Positions 50,105 through 58,113 of a DNA stretch of 64,000 bases are shown here, one piece after another (within the stretch, counting starts at the first letter, position 1; the number at the start of each line of letters is the position of its first letter). The stretch lies in contig JACJWA010000001.1 of the NCBI GenBank assembly GCA_020637395.1, forward strand, positions 1,798,001 to 1,862,000, read 5' to 3'. The stretch comes from Calditrichota bacterium (GTDB lineage: Bacteria > Electryoneota > RPQS01). The notes beneath the pieces were generated by a model. It worked only from the letters and a program-made list of their open reading frames with translations. It was not told the DNA's origin and did no database searches. The position numbers and the translations under genes are program-made.

Positions 50105-50999
50105 GGCACCTCGCGCAGGTTGGTTCGGCGTTTGGTGTGTCGTGGCAGGACATACAGCTTTCCAAATCGAATTGCGCGGATTCGCCGTGCGATCCGCCGT
50201 TCGGCGTCACGAAGCCCGGACGATAATGGTCGGCGGGCAAGAGATTCGACTGCGCATGGCAATCCACACAAAAGCTGCGCTGCTCGTGGCACGTGCCGCA
50301 ACGGAAGTCGGACAGATGCGCGTCCTGTCCGTGGCGGCTGATGTAGTTCTTGGGATGCGGATTGAGCACGGCGTCGCCTTGATGGCAGGCCTGGCAGTCC
50401 ATGTCGCTGCCGGAAACGTGGCACATTGCGCAATTCGCATCACTCATCGTGGAGGCGATGCCGTGGCGCTGATCCCACATCACGAGATGATTGTCCGGCA
50501 TGAGTTTCTCGCCCGGAAGGTGACACGTCTTGCACTCGGTCGAAACCGTACGTGACGTGTGACACTCCATACACTGGGACATCTTCGGGAAGTGATTGCT
50601 CATGTCCTCCGAAACCGCTTCATCGAGATTCGTGTGACACACGCTGCACTCGAGTTTGGCTTTCTCGAGATGGCGCTGATGACGAAAGACCGGGCTGTAG
50701 TCCGTAATCGGCTTAAACTCGAAGCCTTCTTTCGACTCACCCAGCGCGATCCCTTTGTTGGCCACGTCGCCCGCGTCATGACAATCGGAGCAGACATTCC
50801 ACGTCGGAAGCAGATTGTCCGTCCCGGTGTTGCTGGTCGTAACTCCCGCGTGACAGGCCGTGCACTCCAGACCTTGCTCGGCATGCACGCCATGCGGAAA
50901 CGCGGCGGGAAGCCGTTCCGGCTTGGCCTCCGCAAAGCGTCCCCACACAAAGACCGCGACGACCAAGACGCTCAACGCAAAGAAGAGTAGTCGTTTCAT
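50094..50999 (-). CDS. 11-heme periplasmic cytochrome c
   Basis: The 301-residue product has an uncleaved or signal-type N-terminal hydrophobic segment (residues 4-20). It carries 11 CxxCH motifs: CTACH, CSDCH, CSVCH, CMECH, CKTCH, CAMCH, CQACH, CGTCH, CVDCH, CMSCH and CARCH. Isolated His residues such as FPHGVH and FRHQRH fit c3/c7-type bis-His ligation. The gene starts inside the barrel gene stop (ATGA) and overlaps the lipoprotein start. It probably fills the barrel from the periplasmic side, as OmaB does in Geobacter. Confidence 0.92.
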   Translation of the reverse strand: MKRLLFFALSVLVVAVFVWGRFAEAKPERLPAAFPHGVHAEQGLECTACHAGVTTSNTGTDNLLPTWNVCSDCHDAGDVANKGIALGESKEGFEFKPITDYSPVFRHQRHLEKAKLECSVCHTNLDEAVSEDMSNHFPKMSQCMECHTSRTVSTECKTCHLPGEKLMPDNHLVMWDQRHGIASTMSDANCAMCHVSGSDMDCQACHQGDAVLNPHPKNYISRHGQDAHLSDFRCGTCHEQRSFCVDCHAQSNLLPADHYRPGFVTPNGGSHGESAQFDLESCMSCHDTPNAEPTCARCHGN

Positions 51000-52231
51000 T
51001 CAGCACCTCCCAATGCGCGGCGGAAGCTAGTGCTCAAAGAGAACAACGCGCGCCAATCTTCGCTGTGGAACTGATCTTTCAAATGCTCGATGCGAGCGCC
51101 AAGCGAGACAGCGCGCTCGGGAGACCAATCGAGACCGCCATAGATAACCTGTGACTCCGTGTTCGGACGGATTTCGCTGTTCGAGCCGCGCGAGTAGTCA
51201 AATCCCGCGTTTGCCTCAAATGTGCAGAAGCCGTACTTGCCGAAGCCGTAGAAGCCGTCCATGTCGCCTTCGCCTGCGGAGAGCCAGTGCGTGTAGCCCA
51301 GTTCGCCGTACTTGTCGCCCAATCCCGCGCGAACTTTGTAGAGCAAGTCCTCTTCCGTGAAGACCGTGTAGGCCATGCATGTGGCGTAGCGATCCTCGCA
51401 GAACATCCAGTTTGCTCCACCGCGCACCGCTGAATTTGACGCGTCTTCGAGGAATTTCACGAAATAGGAATCCTCGAAAACTCGCGGCGTTTGTGTACGG
51501 GCGTCCACCGAGACGAGCACTTTGTCATTCGTCTGCCAGAATACAGACAACTGTCCGGTTTCAACAGAAGACTGCTCCAGATTCATGTGCAGCCGGGCAC
51601 GCATCGTGACATCGGTGATCGCCGTGCACGAGTAGTCCAATCCCGCGCCGTTGTAGAGCACGTCGCCGTCTTTGCCGACATAGTAGTACGACAAGTTGAT
51701 GCGGCGTGACCCGAAGCGGCGCTGCAAATTCACACCTGCGGCAATCCCTTCGTCCGGCGTGGACTCATCCAGCTTGAAAGACGCGGGTGTGCGGCTTCCT
51801 CCGTACACATGCAGTTCACCTGCCGGACAAGGCTTGAAGCTGGCCCACAGTCCGGCGAGGTTGCCCCGGCCCACGCCTTCGTTCAGCCACTGCTGTCCGG
51901 CGCGTACCTGCCACCGTGAGTTGTCCGGCTTCCAAATCAAGAGCGCGCGATGCACGCGCAGCGACGACGTGCCGTTGTCGTCGCCGTTCATGAAGTCCGC
52001 GTAGCCGCGGAATGTGCTTTCGAACGACCACGCTCCGCCTCCGAAGCGGTGGACATTCAGCGAGAGCAGGGGCACGATCTGCACGTGATCCACTGTGTCG
52101 TCGCGTACGTACGACCAGAGTCCGAAGCGTCCTGACAGCGAAGCAGCTTGCCCTTCGCCGATATTCAGGAGCATCGTACTCAGCAGGATCGCCAAGAGCA
52201 ATGTGCCCGGTCTTTGTGTTTTGAATCGCAT
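50996..52231 (-). CDS. Outer-membrane beta-barrel of a porin-cytochrome conduit
   Basis: The 411-residue product has a signal peptide ending GEGQA. Throughout are alternating strands with aromatic ends and short turns (GRFGLWSYVRD, FESTFRGYADFMNG, RRINLSYYYVGKDGD, TFEANAGFDYSRGSNS), the pattern of an outer-membrane porin; 18-22 strands is a rough guess. I cannot assign a named family. Direct coupling to an 11-heme and a 9-heme gene is the arrangement of porin-cytochrome complexes that carry electrons across the outer membrane. Confidence 0.78.
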   Translation of the reverse strand: MRFKTQRPGTLLLAILLSTMLLNIGEGQAASLSGRFGLWSYVRDDTVDHVQIVPLLSLNVHRFGGGAWSFESTFRGYADFMNGDDNGTSSLRVHRALLIWKPDNSRWQVRAGQQWLNEGVGRGNLAGLWASFKPCPAGELHVYGGSRTPASFKLDESTPDEGIAAGVNLQRRFGSRRINLSYYYVGKDGDVLYNGAGLDYSCTAITDVTMRARLHMNLEQSSVETGQLSVFWQTNDKVLVSVDARTQTPRVFEDSYFVKFLEDASNSAVRGGANWMFCEDRYATCMAYTVFTEEDLLYKVRAGLGDKYGELGYTHWLSAGEGDMDGFYGFGKYGFCTFEANAGFDYSRGSNSEIRPNTESQVIYGGLDWSPERAVSLGARIEHLKDQFHSEDWRALFSLSTSFRRALGGAE

Positions 52232-52257
52232 ATCCGCGATGGTTTGTTAACGCGCGC

Positions 52258-52349
52258 GGGCGGGTGTAGTCTACACACCCGCCCAGCGACGCAAGGTTTC
52301 CGCGTTGTTTTCCCGCCAAGTATGATGCTTTTCAACGATACTCGGCGGG
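52258..52349 (-). other. Two intergenic hairpins between the 9-heme lipoprotein and the conduit genes
   Basis: GGGCGGGTGT/ACACCCGCCC (52258-52284) and CCCGCC-A-AGTAT/ATACT-C-GGCGGG (52312-52349) are strong stems in a 135-base gap. Neither has a T run on the minus strand. I find no clear promoter for the barrel gene, so partial readthrough or processing is possible. Confidence 0.5.
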
Positions 52350-52366
52350 TGAGTTTAGTATTTCGC

Positions 52367-54073
52367 TTAGTTGCGAGAAGCCATTCTTTTCTGCTGCTGC
52401 AGAATCGGCTGGCCCGGCGTCAGGTAGTCAATCGCGTTGGTCAACAGCGAGTGAGCGTACTCATAGTTATGCACGCCGCTTGATCCTTCGTTGTACACGA
52501 AGAACCAGGCATAAGCTGCTTCACGCTGTTCACGGGTCGTCGCATCGGTCGTGAAGAGCGGCTCTGTGCCGTCGTTGGGCAGCATGTTCATGAGCTGCGC
52601 CATCAGGTTCAGGATTTCGGTGCGCTTGCCGTGGTAGTCGAAATCGTTCGGCGTCGCGTGGCAGGCATTGCAAGCTTCAACAACCGGAGCGAAGCTGTGG
52701 CCGTGATAGTCGTGGCCGGGGCTGTCGCCGGGAATCGTGTGCACGTGGCAGGTCACACACATATCCGCGAGGTTGCCCTCGCCGATAACCAGGTCCGGAG
52801 TGTGCTGTGAAGCGCGATCATAAGTGTAGCCCGGAATTTCATAGGATCCGTATCCGAGCGTCATGTCGGCCTGCGGGCTACCGTGCGGTCCGGGATGGGC
52901 TGATCCATTTTCGATCTGACCCTGAACGTTGGACTCACTGCGGCGAGCGTGATGGCACTGTGCGCAGAGCTGGCCCTTGCCATAGCTTAGCGTGGGGGGA
53001 TCTTCGCCCGGAACTTCAAAGCCTGCCGGATAATCCGGACCGCCATAGACGATCGGGAACGCCGCCAAGCCGCGCAGATAGGCCGGGTTGTCTTCGCTGA
53101 ACGAATGCACATCATGGCAGGTCGCACAGGAAACCTGATAAGCCTCAGCCGGAACTTCCCGCGTCGCCCAATCGGCATCCCAAGCCTTTATGAAACCTTC
53201 CGAAGTGTGACACGGATTGCAGGAGGAGCGATTGAACTCGGTGTTGAACTCTTCCAGACCACCTGCGTTCGTAATGGCATGGCCATGGCCCGACGTCTCG
53301 TACTCTTCATACTGCGAGTGGCAGCGATTGCAGGTCTCGCCCGTCACCACCAATTCAACATCCGGCTCATGCGAAGAGAAGTCCGGTCCCATCGGGCCGT
53401 GACAGGCTTCGCACGTGACGTTGCGCAGATTTGCATTCGGGAAATCGTCGTAGCCCGCGTTGTCCACGCCAGGGGTGACTATTGAACCGTCAAACGCGAC
53501 GATGTCGTCCCAACCGGTCGTATGGCACTGCAAGCAATACGGATTGTTCTCGGCGCTCGAAGCGACCAGCGCGGCATAGGCTTCCGCGTGATGTGTGCCG
53601 TGCCAGCCTTCAACCTTCGCCTGATGGCAGTGGCTGCAGCGATTTGCGTTGTCACCAAGAAAGCTCGGCGTGACCGACGGAACATAGGTATTCACACCCA
53701 CACGCACGACGGCACTGACGCTGCCGTCATTGTCCGTCACCGTCACTGTGATCTCGTACAGGCCAATTCCGCTTGGCGGAGTGTAGCTCGTGTACGACTG
53801 GCTCGGCGTGGCAAGCACACCGGATGCGGCCGTCCACAGATACGTCATCGGGTCGCCGTTCGGATCGTAGGCATTGACGACCAGCACAGTGCTTTCGCCT
53901 GTGCCAACCGAATCCACTGTCGCGAACGCGGCCGTGATGATCGGTGGCATGTCCGGATTGACGCCCGCAGGTCCGGCCGGACCTTGGTCGCCTTCGCAGC
54001 CCACGAAGGCCAAACCGGCGATCATGAGGCTGATGATTAGGAAGATAACTGGATGGATTGAATTACGATGCAT
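52367..54073 (-). CDS. Nine-heme cytochrome c lipoprotein with an Ig/PKD-like domain
   Basis: The product is about 568 residues with lipobox AFVGC followed by EGDQGPAGPAG, a short collagen-like linker. A beta-sandwich (about residues 40-135; STVLVVNAYDPNGDPMTYLWTAASG) has PKD/Ig pattern. Nine CxxCH motifs follow: CSHCH, CLQCH, CEACH, CNRCH, CNPCH, CATCH, CAQCH, CVTCH and CNACH, with c554-like spacing at the start. It is probably outer-membrane anchored and reaches outward. The ATG at 54071-54073 is chosen over an upstream TTG. Confidence 0.88.
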   Translation of the reverse strand: MHRNSIHPVIFLIISLMIAGLAFVGCEGDQGPAGPAGVNPDMPPIITAAFATVDSVGTGESTVLVVNAYDPNGDPMTYLWTAASGVLATPSQSYTSYTPPSGIGLYEITVTVTDNDGSVSAVVRVGVNTYVPSVTPSFLGDNANRCSHCHQAKVEGWHGTHHAEAYAALVASSAENNPYCLQCHTTGWDDIVAFDGSIVTPGVDNAGYDDFPNANLRNVTCEACHGPMGPDFSSHEPDVELVVTGETCNRCHSQYEEYETSGHGHAITNAGGLEEFNTEFNRSSCNPCHTSEGFIKAWDADWATREVPAEAYQVSCATCHDVHSFSEDNPAYLRGLAAFPIVYGGPDYPAGFEVPGEDPPTLSYGKGQLCAQCHHARRSESNVQGQIENGSAHPGPHGSPQADMTLGYGSYEIPGYTYDRASQHTPDLVIGEGNLADMCVTCHVHTIPGDSPGHDYHGHSFAPVVEACNACHATPNDFDYHGKRTEILNLMAQLMNMLPNDGTEPLFTTDATTREQREAAYAWFFVYNEGSSGVHNYEYAHSLLTNAIDYLTPGQPILQQQKRMASRN

Positions 54074-54585
54074 GCTTGATACCCCTGGGACCAAAATCCC
54101 TCAGTTTGGGTTCGTCCAGCTTTTGCTGGAAAACAATTGCCCCCTGCGGCAAAAAACCACAGGGGGAATATTAATGTTGATAAGTTGTGTCAGATTATGT
54201 TCGCAGTTCGCCAGCACCGAGTTTTTCGGCAAATTGTTGGAAATATTTGCTCTAAGAATTCTCTGCGAACGCATTGTGTTTTTCAAGTGCGATGACTAAT
54301 GCTTATCATCAGCGACTGCTTCTATTCTACACAACTTTCGCTCCAACTGCAACGTTCTTAGTCGGATTATCATGACATTTCCATGACAATCACGACTCCT
54401 CAAAGCTCGACTTATCAACATTCTGGACCCAATTGGTCCGCTTACCACTTCACTTGAAAAGGAGGCATTTTTCGGCACTTAGGTGCCGGAAGTCCTCTCT
54501 TCGCCTCCTCCATCGTGTCGCATTACTTCTGACTTAACCTTATGCGTTTCAATAACAAAGCGATACCGAGCGGCTGATTAGTAGT
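54074..54585 (-). other. Intergenic leader region of the nine-heme lipoprotein gene
   Basis: About 512 bases without a gene. Two stem-loops lie near the start codon: CCAGC-TTTT-GCTGG (54117-54130) and CCCCCTG-C-GG/CC-A-CAGGGGG (54140-54166). They could be leader structures, or the second could end the upstream HTH message. No sigma70 promoter is clear. Farther up I see only a CGGCAC-TTAG-GTGCCG hairpin near 54473-54488. Confidence 0.45.
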
Positions 54586-54849
54586 TTAATGTCCCGTGGC
54601 TCGGTGATCTTTGATGAACCGCATGATCTCGTCACGTTCGAAAAGAATCACTTTTCGTGACAAGCGCACACATTTCAGTCGGTCTTCACGCACCCAGCGC
54701 ATGATTGTGGTCCTATGCACGCGGCCTAGCATCTCAGCGGCTTCCGAGAGCGTCAACAAGCCTTGGGGGCCTTCTCCCGGCCCACGCGGTGCCGTTCCGC
54801 CATCGGTACGACTCACCTTCGCAACACGTGTTCGCGGCGCGGTGTTCAT
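54586..54849 (-). CDS. Small helix-turn-helix (MerR/excisionase-like) DNA-binding protein
   Basis: The product is about 87 residues. The C-terminal part LLTLSEAAEMLGRVHRTTIMRWVREDRLKCVRLSRKVILFERDEIMRFI is the HTH_17 winged-helix module of excisionases and small regulators. The N-terminus is unstructured. AGGAG precedes the ATG at 54847-54849; another in-frame ATG at 54892-54894 overlaps the stop of the NapC-type gene (ATGA) and would add 15 residues. Lying in the cytochrome operon, it may regulate it; there are no other phage or mobile genes nearby. Confidence 0.8.
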   Translation of the reverse strand: MNTAPRTRVAKVSRTDGGTAPRGPGEGPQGLLTLSEAAEMLGRVHRTTIMRWVREDRLKCVRLSRKVILFERDEIMRFIKDHRATGH

Positions 54850-54890
54850 GGCGTCTCCTTTCACTGCAGATTTCTCTGGTTTTCTTGTGT

Positions 54891-56828
54891 TCATTGGGCT
54901 GCTTTGAGCGATTCACTCCATCGCTTGAATAATTCAGGGTTATGGGCGATACTGCTGCCGTCTCGTTTGAGCAGGTCCGCCAGCTGTTGATATTGTTTGT
55001 AGGGCTCGCTGCCTGCGCGGTAGGCAGACATTGCGCTTTGCGCTTCCTTCGCAATCGTGTGCGCGGCAAACTTCCACGCCGCCAGCGTGTCGGCAATCCC
55101 CGCATCATGACAGGCAACGCAGGACGGCAGCACATCGCGAGAAACACTACTCCCGCGCACCGCGTGGCAATCCGAACAGGTCACTTCAAGATCCACCTTG
55201 AAGGAGGGCATTGCTCCGCTGAACTCCGGCACGTTGCCGGCGAACACTGCAGCTTGAGTCGTGTGGCAAGAGCCACAGTCCGCGCCGATATCCGCGAGCG
55301 GCGCATGATGGCAGGAGTTGCACTGATTCGCGCTTAGCTTGATTGAGCCGTGCTGATCCGTGCGCTCCGACACGTGACAAGTGATGCAGTCGCCCGCCGC
55401 GGCATGCTTACGGTGATCGAACTGCTTGCCGTCATGGGACACAACAGCGTTTGCCGCCCCCGGATGGCAGACTGCGCAGGCATGTCCCGTCGCGGCCGGA
55501 GATCCCGTCACCCGTGCCGTCAAAACGTCCACCAATTCCGGATTGTGAAGCGGATTCCCCCGCCTGTACATATCTATTGCCGCTCGAATCGCATCGGCGT
55601 CCGCCACGCTTAGCCCCGCAAGCTTCTTTTCAAGATCCCGCAGTCCGGCATCAATAGACTCCCTCCATCTGGGCCAGAGTCCGTCGAAACTCGCATCGTG
55701 GCAAGGTGTGCAAGCGGGCTTGTGCGCCGTGCGGTCTTCGCCATGAATCTCGCCGACATGGCACGAGTTGCACTCCATTCCCGCACTGGCCATTGACGAT
55801 GGCGATACCGGAAGCCCCGGAAGTTCACCGCGCCAAACACGCTCGACTGCGTTGTCCGGCTTACCGTGGCATTCTCCGCAGGTCCGTTCTTCACTTACCA
55901 GGGCTACAGCTTCTTTGCCGTGGCGAATCTGAATGTGGCACGCCGTGCATTCCACTTTGTGATCCGTCACATGCATCTGATGCACGAACAAATGGTCGTC
56001 GTAGCGCTCTATATGATCTTGACGGGCATGGCATGAGTTGCAGCGTTCGCGCGGCACATACCCGTCGCCCGCAATCTCCGATGCATGACAGCTCGAACAA
56101 TCCGTGCCGCGAGCCAGCATTTCCGTGTGATCAAAACTCGTGTCCGCGGCCATTGTCCCCGTCGGCGGATTGTGACAATGCGTACACCGTGACAGCTCCG
56201 TCATGGTCCCCACGGAGTCGGGCTTGAAATGGCACAGGAAACACGTGGATTCATTCACCGAGATATGTTCGCCCTGCACGATATTGGCGTGACACGACGT
56301 ACAGCGCAGTTGCCGCCCGCGGCGAACATTTTCGAGGTGAGGTTTGTGGTCAAATGTCACGCCGCGAAAATCTTCCGTGCCCTGCAACAGACGCGTGTCG
56401 TGGCAGCCCGACCGCAAACAACTGCGGTCGTCAATCTCGGCCCATGGCTTGGATCTCTTGTAGAGGCCCGTCATGTAGTTCGTGACCATTGAAAGCGCTA
56501 AGAACTTCGAATGCACGGTCCCTTCAATTCCCGGAGGAATGTGGCACTCCGTGCAGGTGACATTGCTATGAGTGGATGTTTCCCAAGCATCAAAATAGGG
56601 AATCATCACGTGACAGGACTTGCAGAAAGAAGGCTGCGACGTCGCCTTGACAAAGAGCAGCAAGGAAAACAGAATAACGGCGGCGGATGCAAAAAGCACC
56701 AGTCCAATGCGCCGCGGACCGAAACTGATCAGCCTTTTCCAGCCAACTCCAATCAGCCAGAAGGGAAGCTTGATCGTATCCCAACAGGCTATGAAAAACT
56801 CGCGAACGAGAAATGGTACTTTTGACAC
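54891..56828 (-). CDS. NapC/NirT-type inner-membrane multiheme cytochrome with 18 heme motifs
   Basis: The 645-residue product has one N-terminal membrane helix (about residues 42-62), then FCKSCHVMIPYFDAWETSTHSNVTCTECHIPPG, the NapC/NrfH signature for a quinol-oxidising tetraheme domain. A CxxxxCH motif (CLRSGCH) is third. There are 17 CxxCH plus this one, far more than the 4-5 of NapC or NrfH; the extra domain probably wires quinol electrons deep into the periplasm. It starts at GTG with a weak ribosome site. Long helical stretches (RESIDAGLRDLEKKLAGLS) interrupt the heme array. Confidence 0.93.
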   Translation of the reverse strand: MSKVPFLVREFFIACWDTIKLPFWLIGVGWKRLISFGPRRIGLVLFASAAVILFSLLLFVKATSQPSFCKSCHVMIPYFDAWETSTHSNVTCTECHIPPGIEGTVHSKFLALSMVTNYMTGLYKRSKPWAEIDDRSCLRSGCHDTRLLQGTEDFRGVTFDHKPHLENVRRGRQLRCTSCHANIVQGEHISVNESTCFLCHFKPDSVGTMTELSRCTHCHNPPTGTMAADTSFDHTEMLARGTDCSSCHASEIAGDGYVPRERCNSCHARQDHIERYDDHLFVHQMHVTDHKVECTACHIQIRHGKEAVALVSEERTCGECHGKPDNAVERVWRGELPGLPVSPSSMASAGMECNSCHVGEIHGEDRTAHKPACTPCHDASFDGLWPRWRESIDAGLRDLEKKLAGLSVADADAIRAAIDMYRRGNPLHNPELVDVLTARVTGSPAATGHACAVCHPGAANAVVSHDGKQFDHRKHAAAGDCITCHVSERTDQHGSIKLSANQCNSCHHAPLADIGADCGSCHTTQAAVFAGNVPEFSGAMPSFKVDLEVTCSDCHAVRGSSVSRDVLPSCVACHDAGIADTLAAWKFAAHTIAKEAQSAMSAYRAGSEPYKQYQQLADLLKRDGSSIAHNPELFKRWSESLKAAQ

Positions 56829-56877
56829 TCTAGAAATTTTTCCCGGGACGCCAGCCGCCCCCTTTTCTTAACACAAA

Positions 56878-56911
56878 GCCCCGTCCCGGCGGTCTATTCT
56901 GGGGACGGGGC
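56878..56911 (-). terminator. Hairpin in the leader of the NapC-type gene or end of the membrane-protein gene
   Basis: GCCCCGTCCC (56878-56887) pairs with GGGACGGGGC (56902-56911), followed by TTTGTGTT on the minus strand. It can end the upstream transcript or act as an attenuator for the NapC-type gene 50 bases on. Confidence 0.6.
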
Positions 56912-57021
56912 GACCATCAGCATCTTTTAGAGCACTTGCTGCTCCAGCTGTCACGGTCACGCAGACATGTTCGGCATGTCAGCAACGACTTGTCGCACCC
57001 TCCCCCTCACTTGCTACCCTA

Positions 57022-57050
57022 AATATCGGAAAGCAATTAGGAGCAGTCAA
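57022..57050 (-). promoter_or_regulatory. Predicted promoter of the NapC-type gene
   Basis: Minus-strand TTGACT (57045-57050) and GATATT (57022-57027) are separated by 17 bases. The start near 57015 gives a leader of about 187 bases that contains the hairpin at 56878-56911. The rest of the 349-base gap (56829-57177) has no gene. Confidence 0.5.
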
Positions 57051-57093
57051 GCAGAAATAATGTGTTTGTGTCACTTTGTGGCAATAAAGCTCA

Positions 57094-57106
57094 TTTGTCA
57101 CAATGA
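57094..57106 (-). promoter_or_regulatory. Palindrome upstream of the NapC-type promoter
   Basis: TGTCA-CAA-TGACA is a perfect inverted repeat about 85 bases upstream of the predicted start. The half-site TGTCAC recurs at 57067-57072 and 56948-56953. It could bind an activator. Confidence 0.35.
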
Positions 57107-57177
57107 CATAACTTCTGCAATAACTTCTAATGCGCCTTTTGAAGTCTATTTATATCAAGAGGCAAGGCTCTCAGCAA

Positions 57178-58113
57178 TCAAGATTTCTGAGGCGGGATGA
57201 GTGCAAAGGATACCAGAGAAAAATATACGGTATCGAGCACATGCTCGAAAAAGTGGGAGGCCAGAAGGTAGGGAATCGGAAGCGGATCGTGAGAAAAAGA
57301 AGGATGCTGCGCGAGTGAAGAAATCCCCCTGGATAGCGGCAAAAAGACTTGATACGCCAGCAGGGGAAGCGCGATGATGAGCAAGACGATCAACGGGAAA
57401 ATCAACTTGCGGGGAAAGCCCCCGTCGCGCAATGGAACATTTGCGAGCCAAAAGGCCAATGGAATCGGAAAGAAGATTAAAGGAAACGTGGCGATTTCAC
57501 GAACAGAATGCGCCAAGTAGCGCGGGTCGGAAATCGCTTCACGGACTCCGCACGCACAGCCAGCGGCGATCATGGCGAAGATCAGCGTCACGGCAAACGC
57601 CGAGGTCAGCGAACTTATCTTGGCTGGCCGCCAGGAGATGTCGCGTTTCAAGAGCCACAATATCGCCGCGATGAACAGCGGACTCAGAATAAAGAACGAC
57701 AGCGTACTGGGCAGATGCAGAAGAAAAGACCCGCCCGCTTCATAGCGCGCTACGCCTTGTTTCTGCTGAAGCACATAAGACCACGTGTCTTCCGACCCGA
57801 AGTGCCACAGGCTGAACAGCAGGCATGCGGCCACAAACAAGAGCGCGCAAATGCTCCACGACTTGCGCGGCGCTGCGATTCGCTCGTTCGTGAAGGCAGA
57901 GTACCACGTCGCGAACACGAATGCGATGACCGTCAGGGACGGGACGTGCCCCAGAAAATGCGACGCGTAGAACGTCGTGTCCAACAACGTCAGAGTGCCG
58001 CCCTCATGCACCACTGTGCTCCACAGCCACCACTGGCCGTGAAAGAGCGCAAGATAGACGTACGATACGAGATAGGTCGCCAGCGGGACTGCCAGCAGCA
58101 CTCTACTGTTCAA
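57178..58113 (-). CDS. Integral membrane protein of unknown function
   Basis: The 311-residue product has about seven or eight membrane helices. Features are YLALFHGQWWLWSTVVHEGGTLTLLDTTFYASHFLGHVPSL near the start and SHFFEHVLDTVYFSLVSFAL at the end; several His and Glu residues lie in or near helices. No family is recognised; a metal or heme site is conceivable. Its start overlaps the end of ltaE by 11 bases, so it is the third gene of the metH operon. Confidence 0.65.
   Translation of the reverse strand: MNSRVLLAVPLATYLVSYVYLALFHGQWWLWSTVVHEGGTLTLLDTTFYASHFLGHVPSLTVIAFVFATWYSAFTNERIAAPRKSWSICALLFVAACLLFSLWHFGSEDTWSYVLQQKQGVARYEAGGSFLLHLPSTLSFFILSPLFIAAILWLLKRDISWRPAKISSLTSAFAVTLIFAMIAAGCACGVREAISDPRYLAHSVREIATFPLIFFPIPLAFWLANVPLRDGGFPRKLIFPLIVLLIIALPLLAYQVFLPLSRGISSLAQHPSFSHDPLPIPYLLASHFFEHVLDTVYFSLVSFALIPPQKS

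Noticed and set aside
54586..54849. Mobile element marked by an excisionase-like gene
   Set aside because: No integrase, transposase, attachment-like repeats or tRNA gene is visible around it.
56967..57200. 77-codon plus-strand frame next to the NapC-type gene
   Set aside because: No ribosome site; it overlaps the promoter region and the end of the membrane-protein gene.
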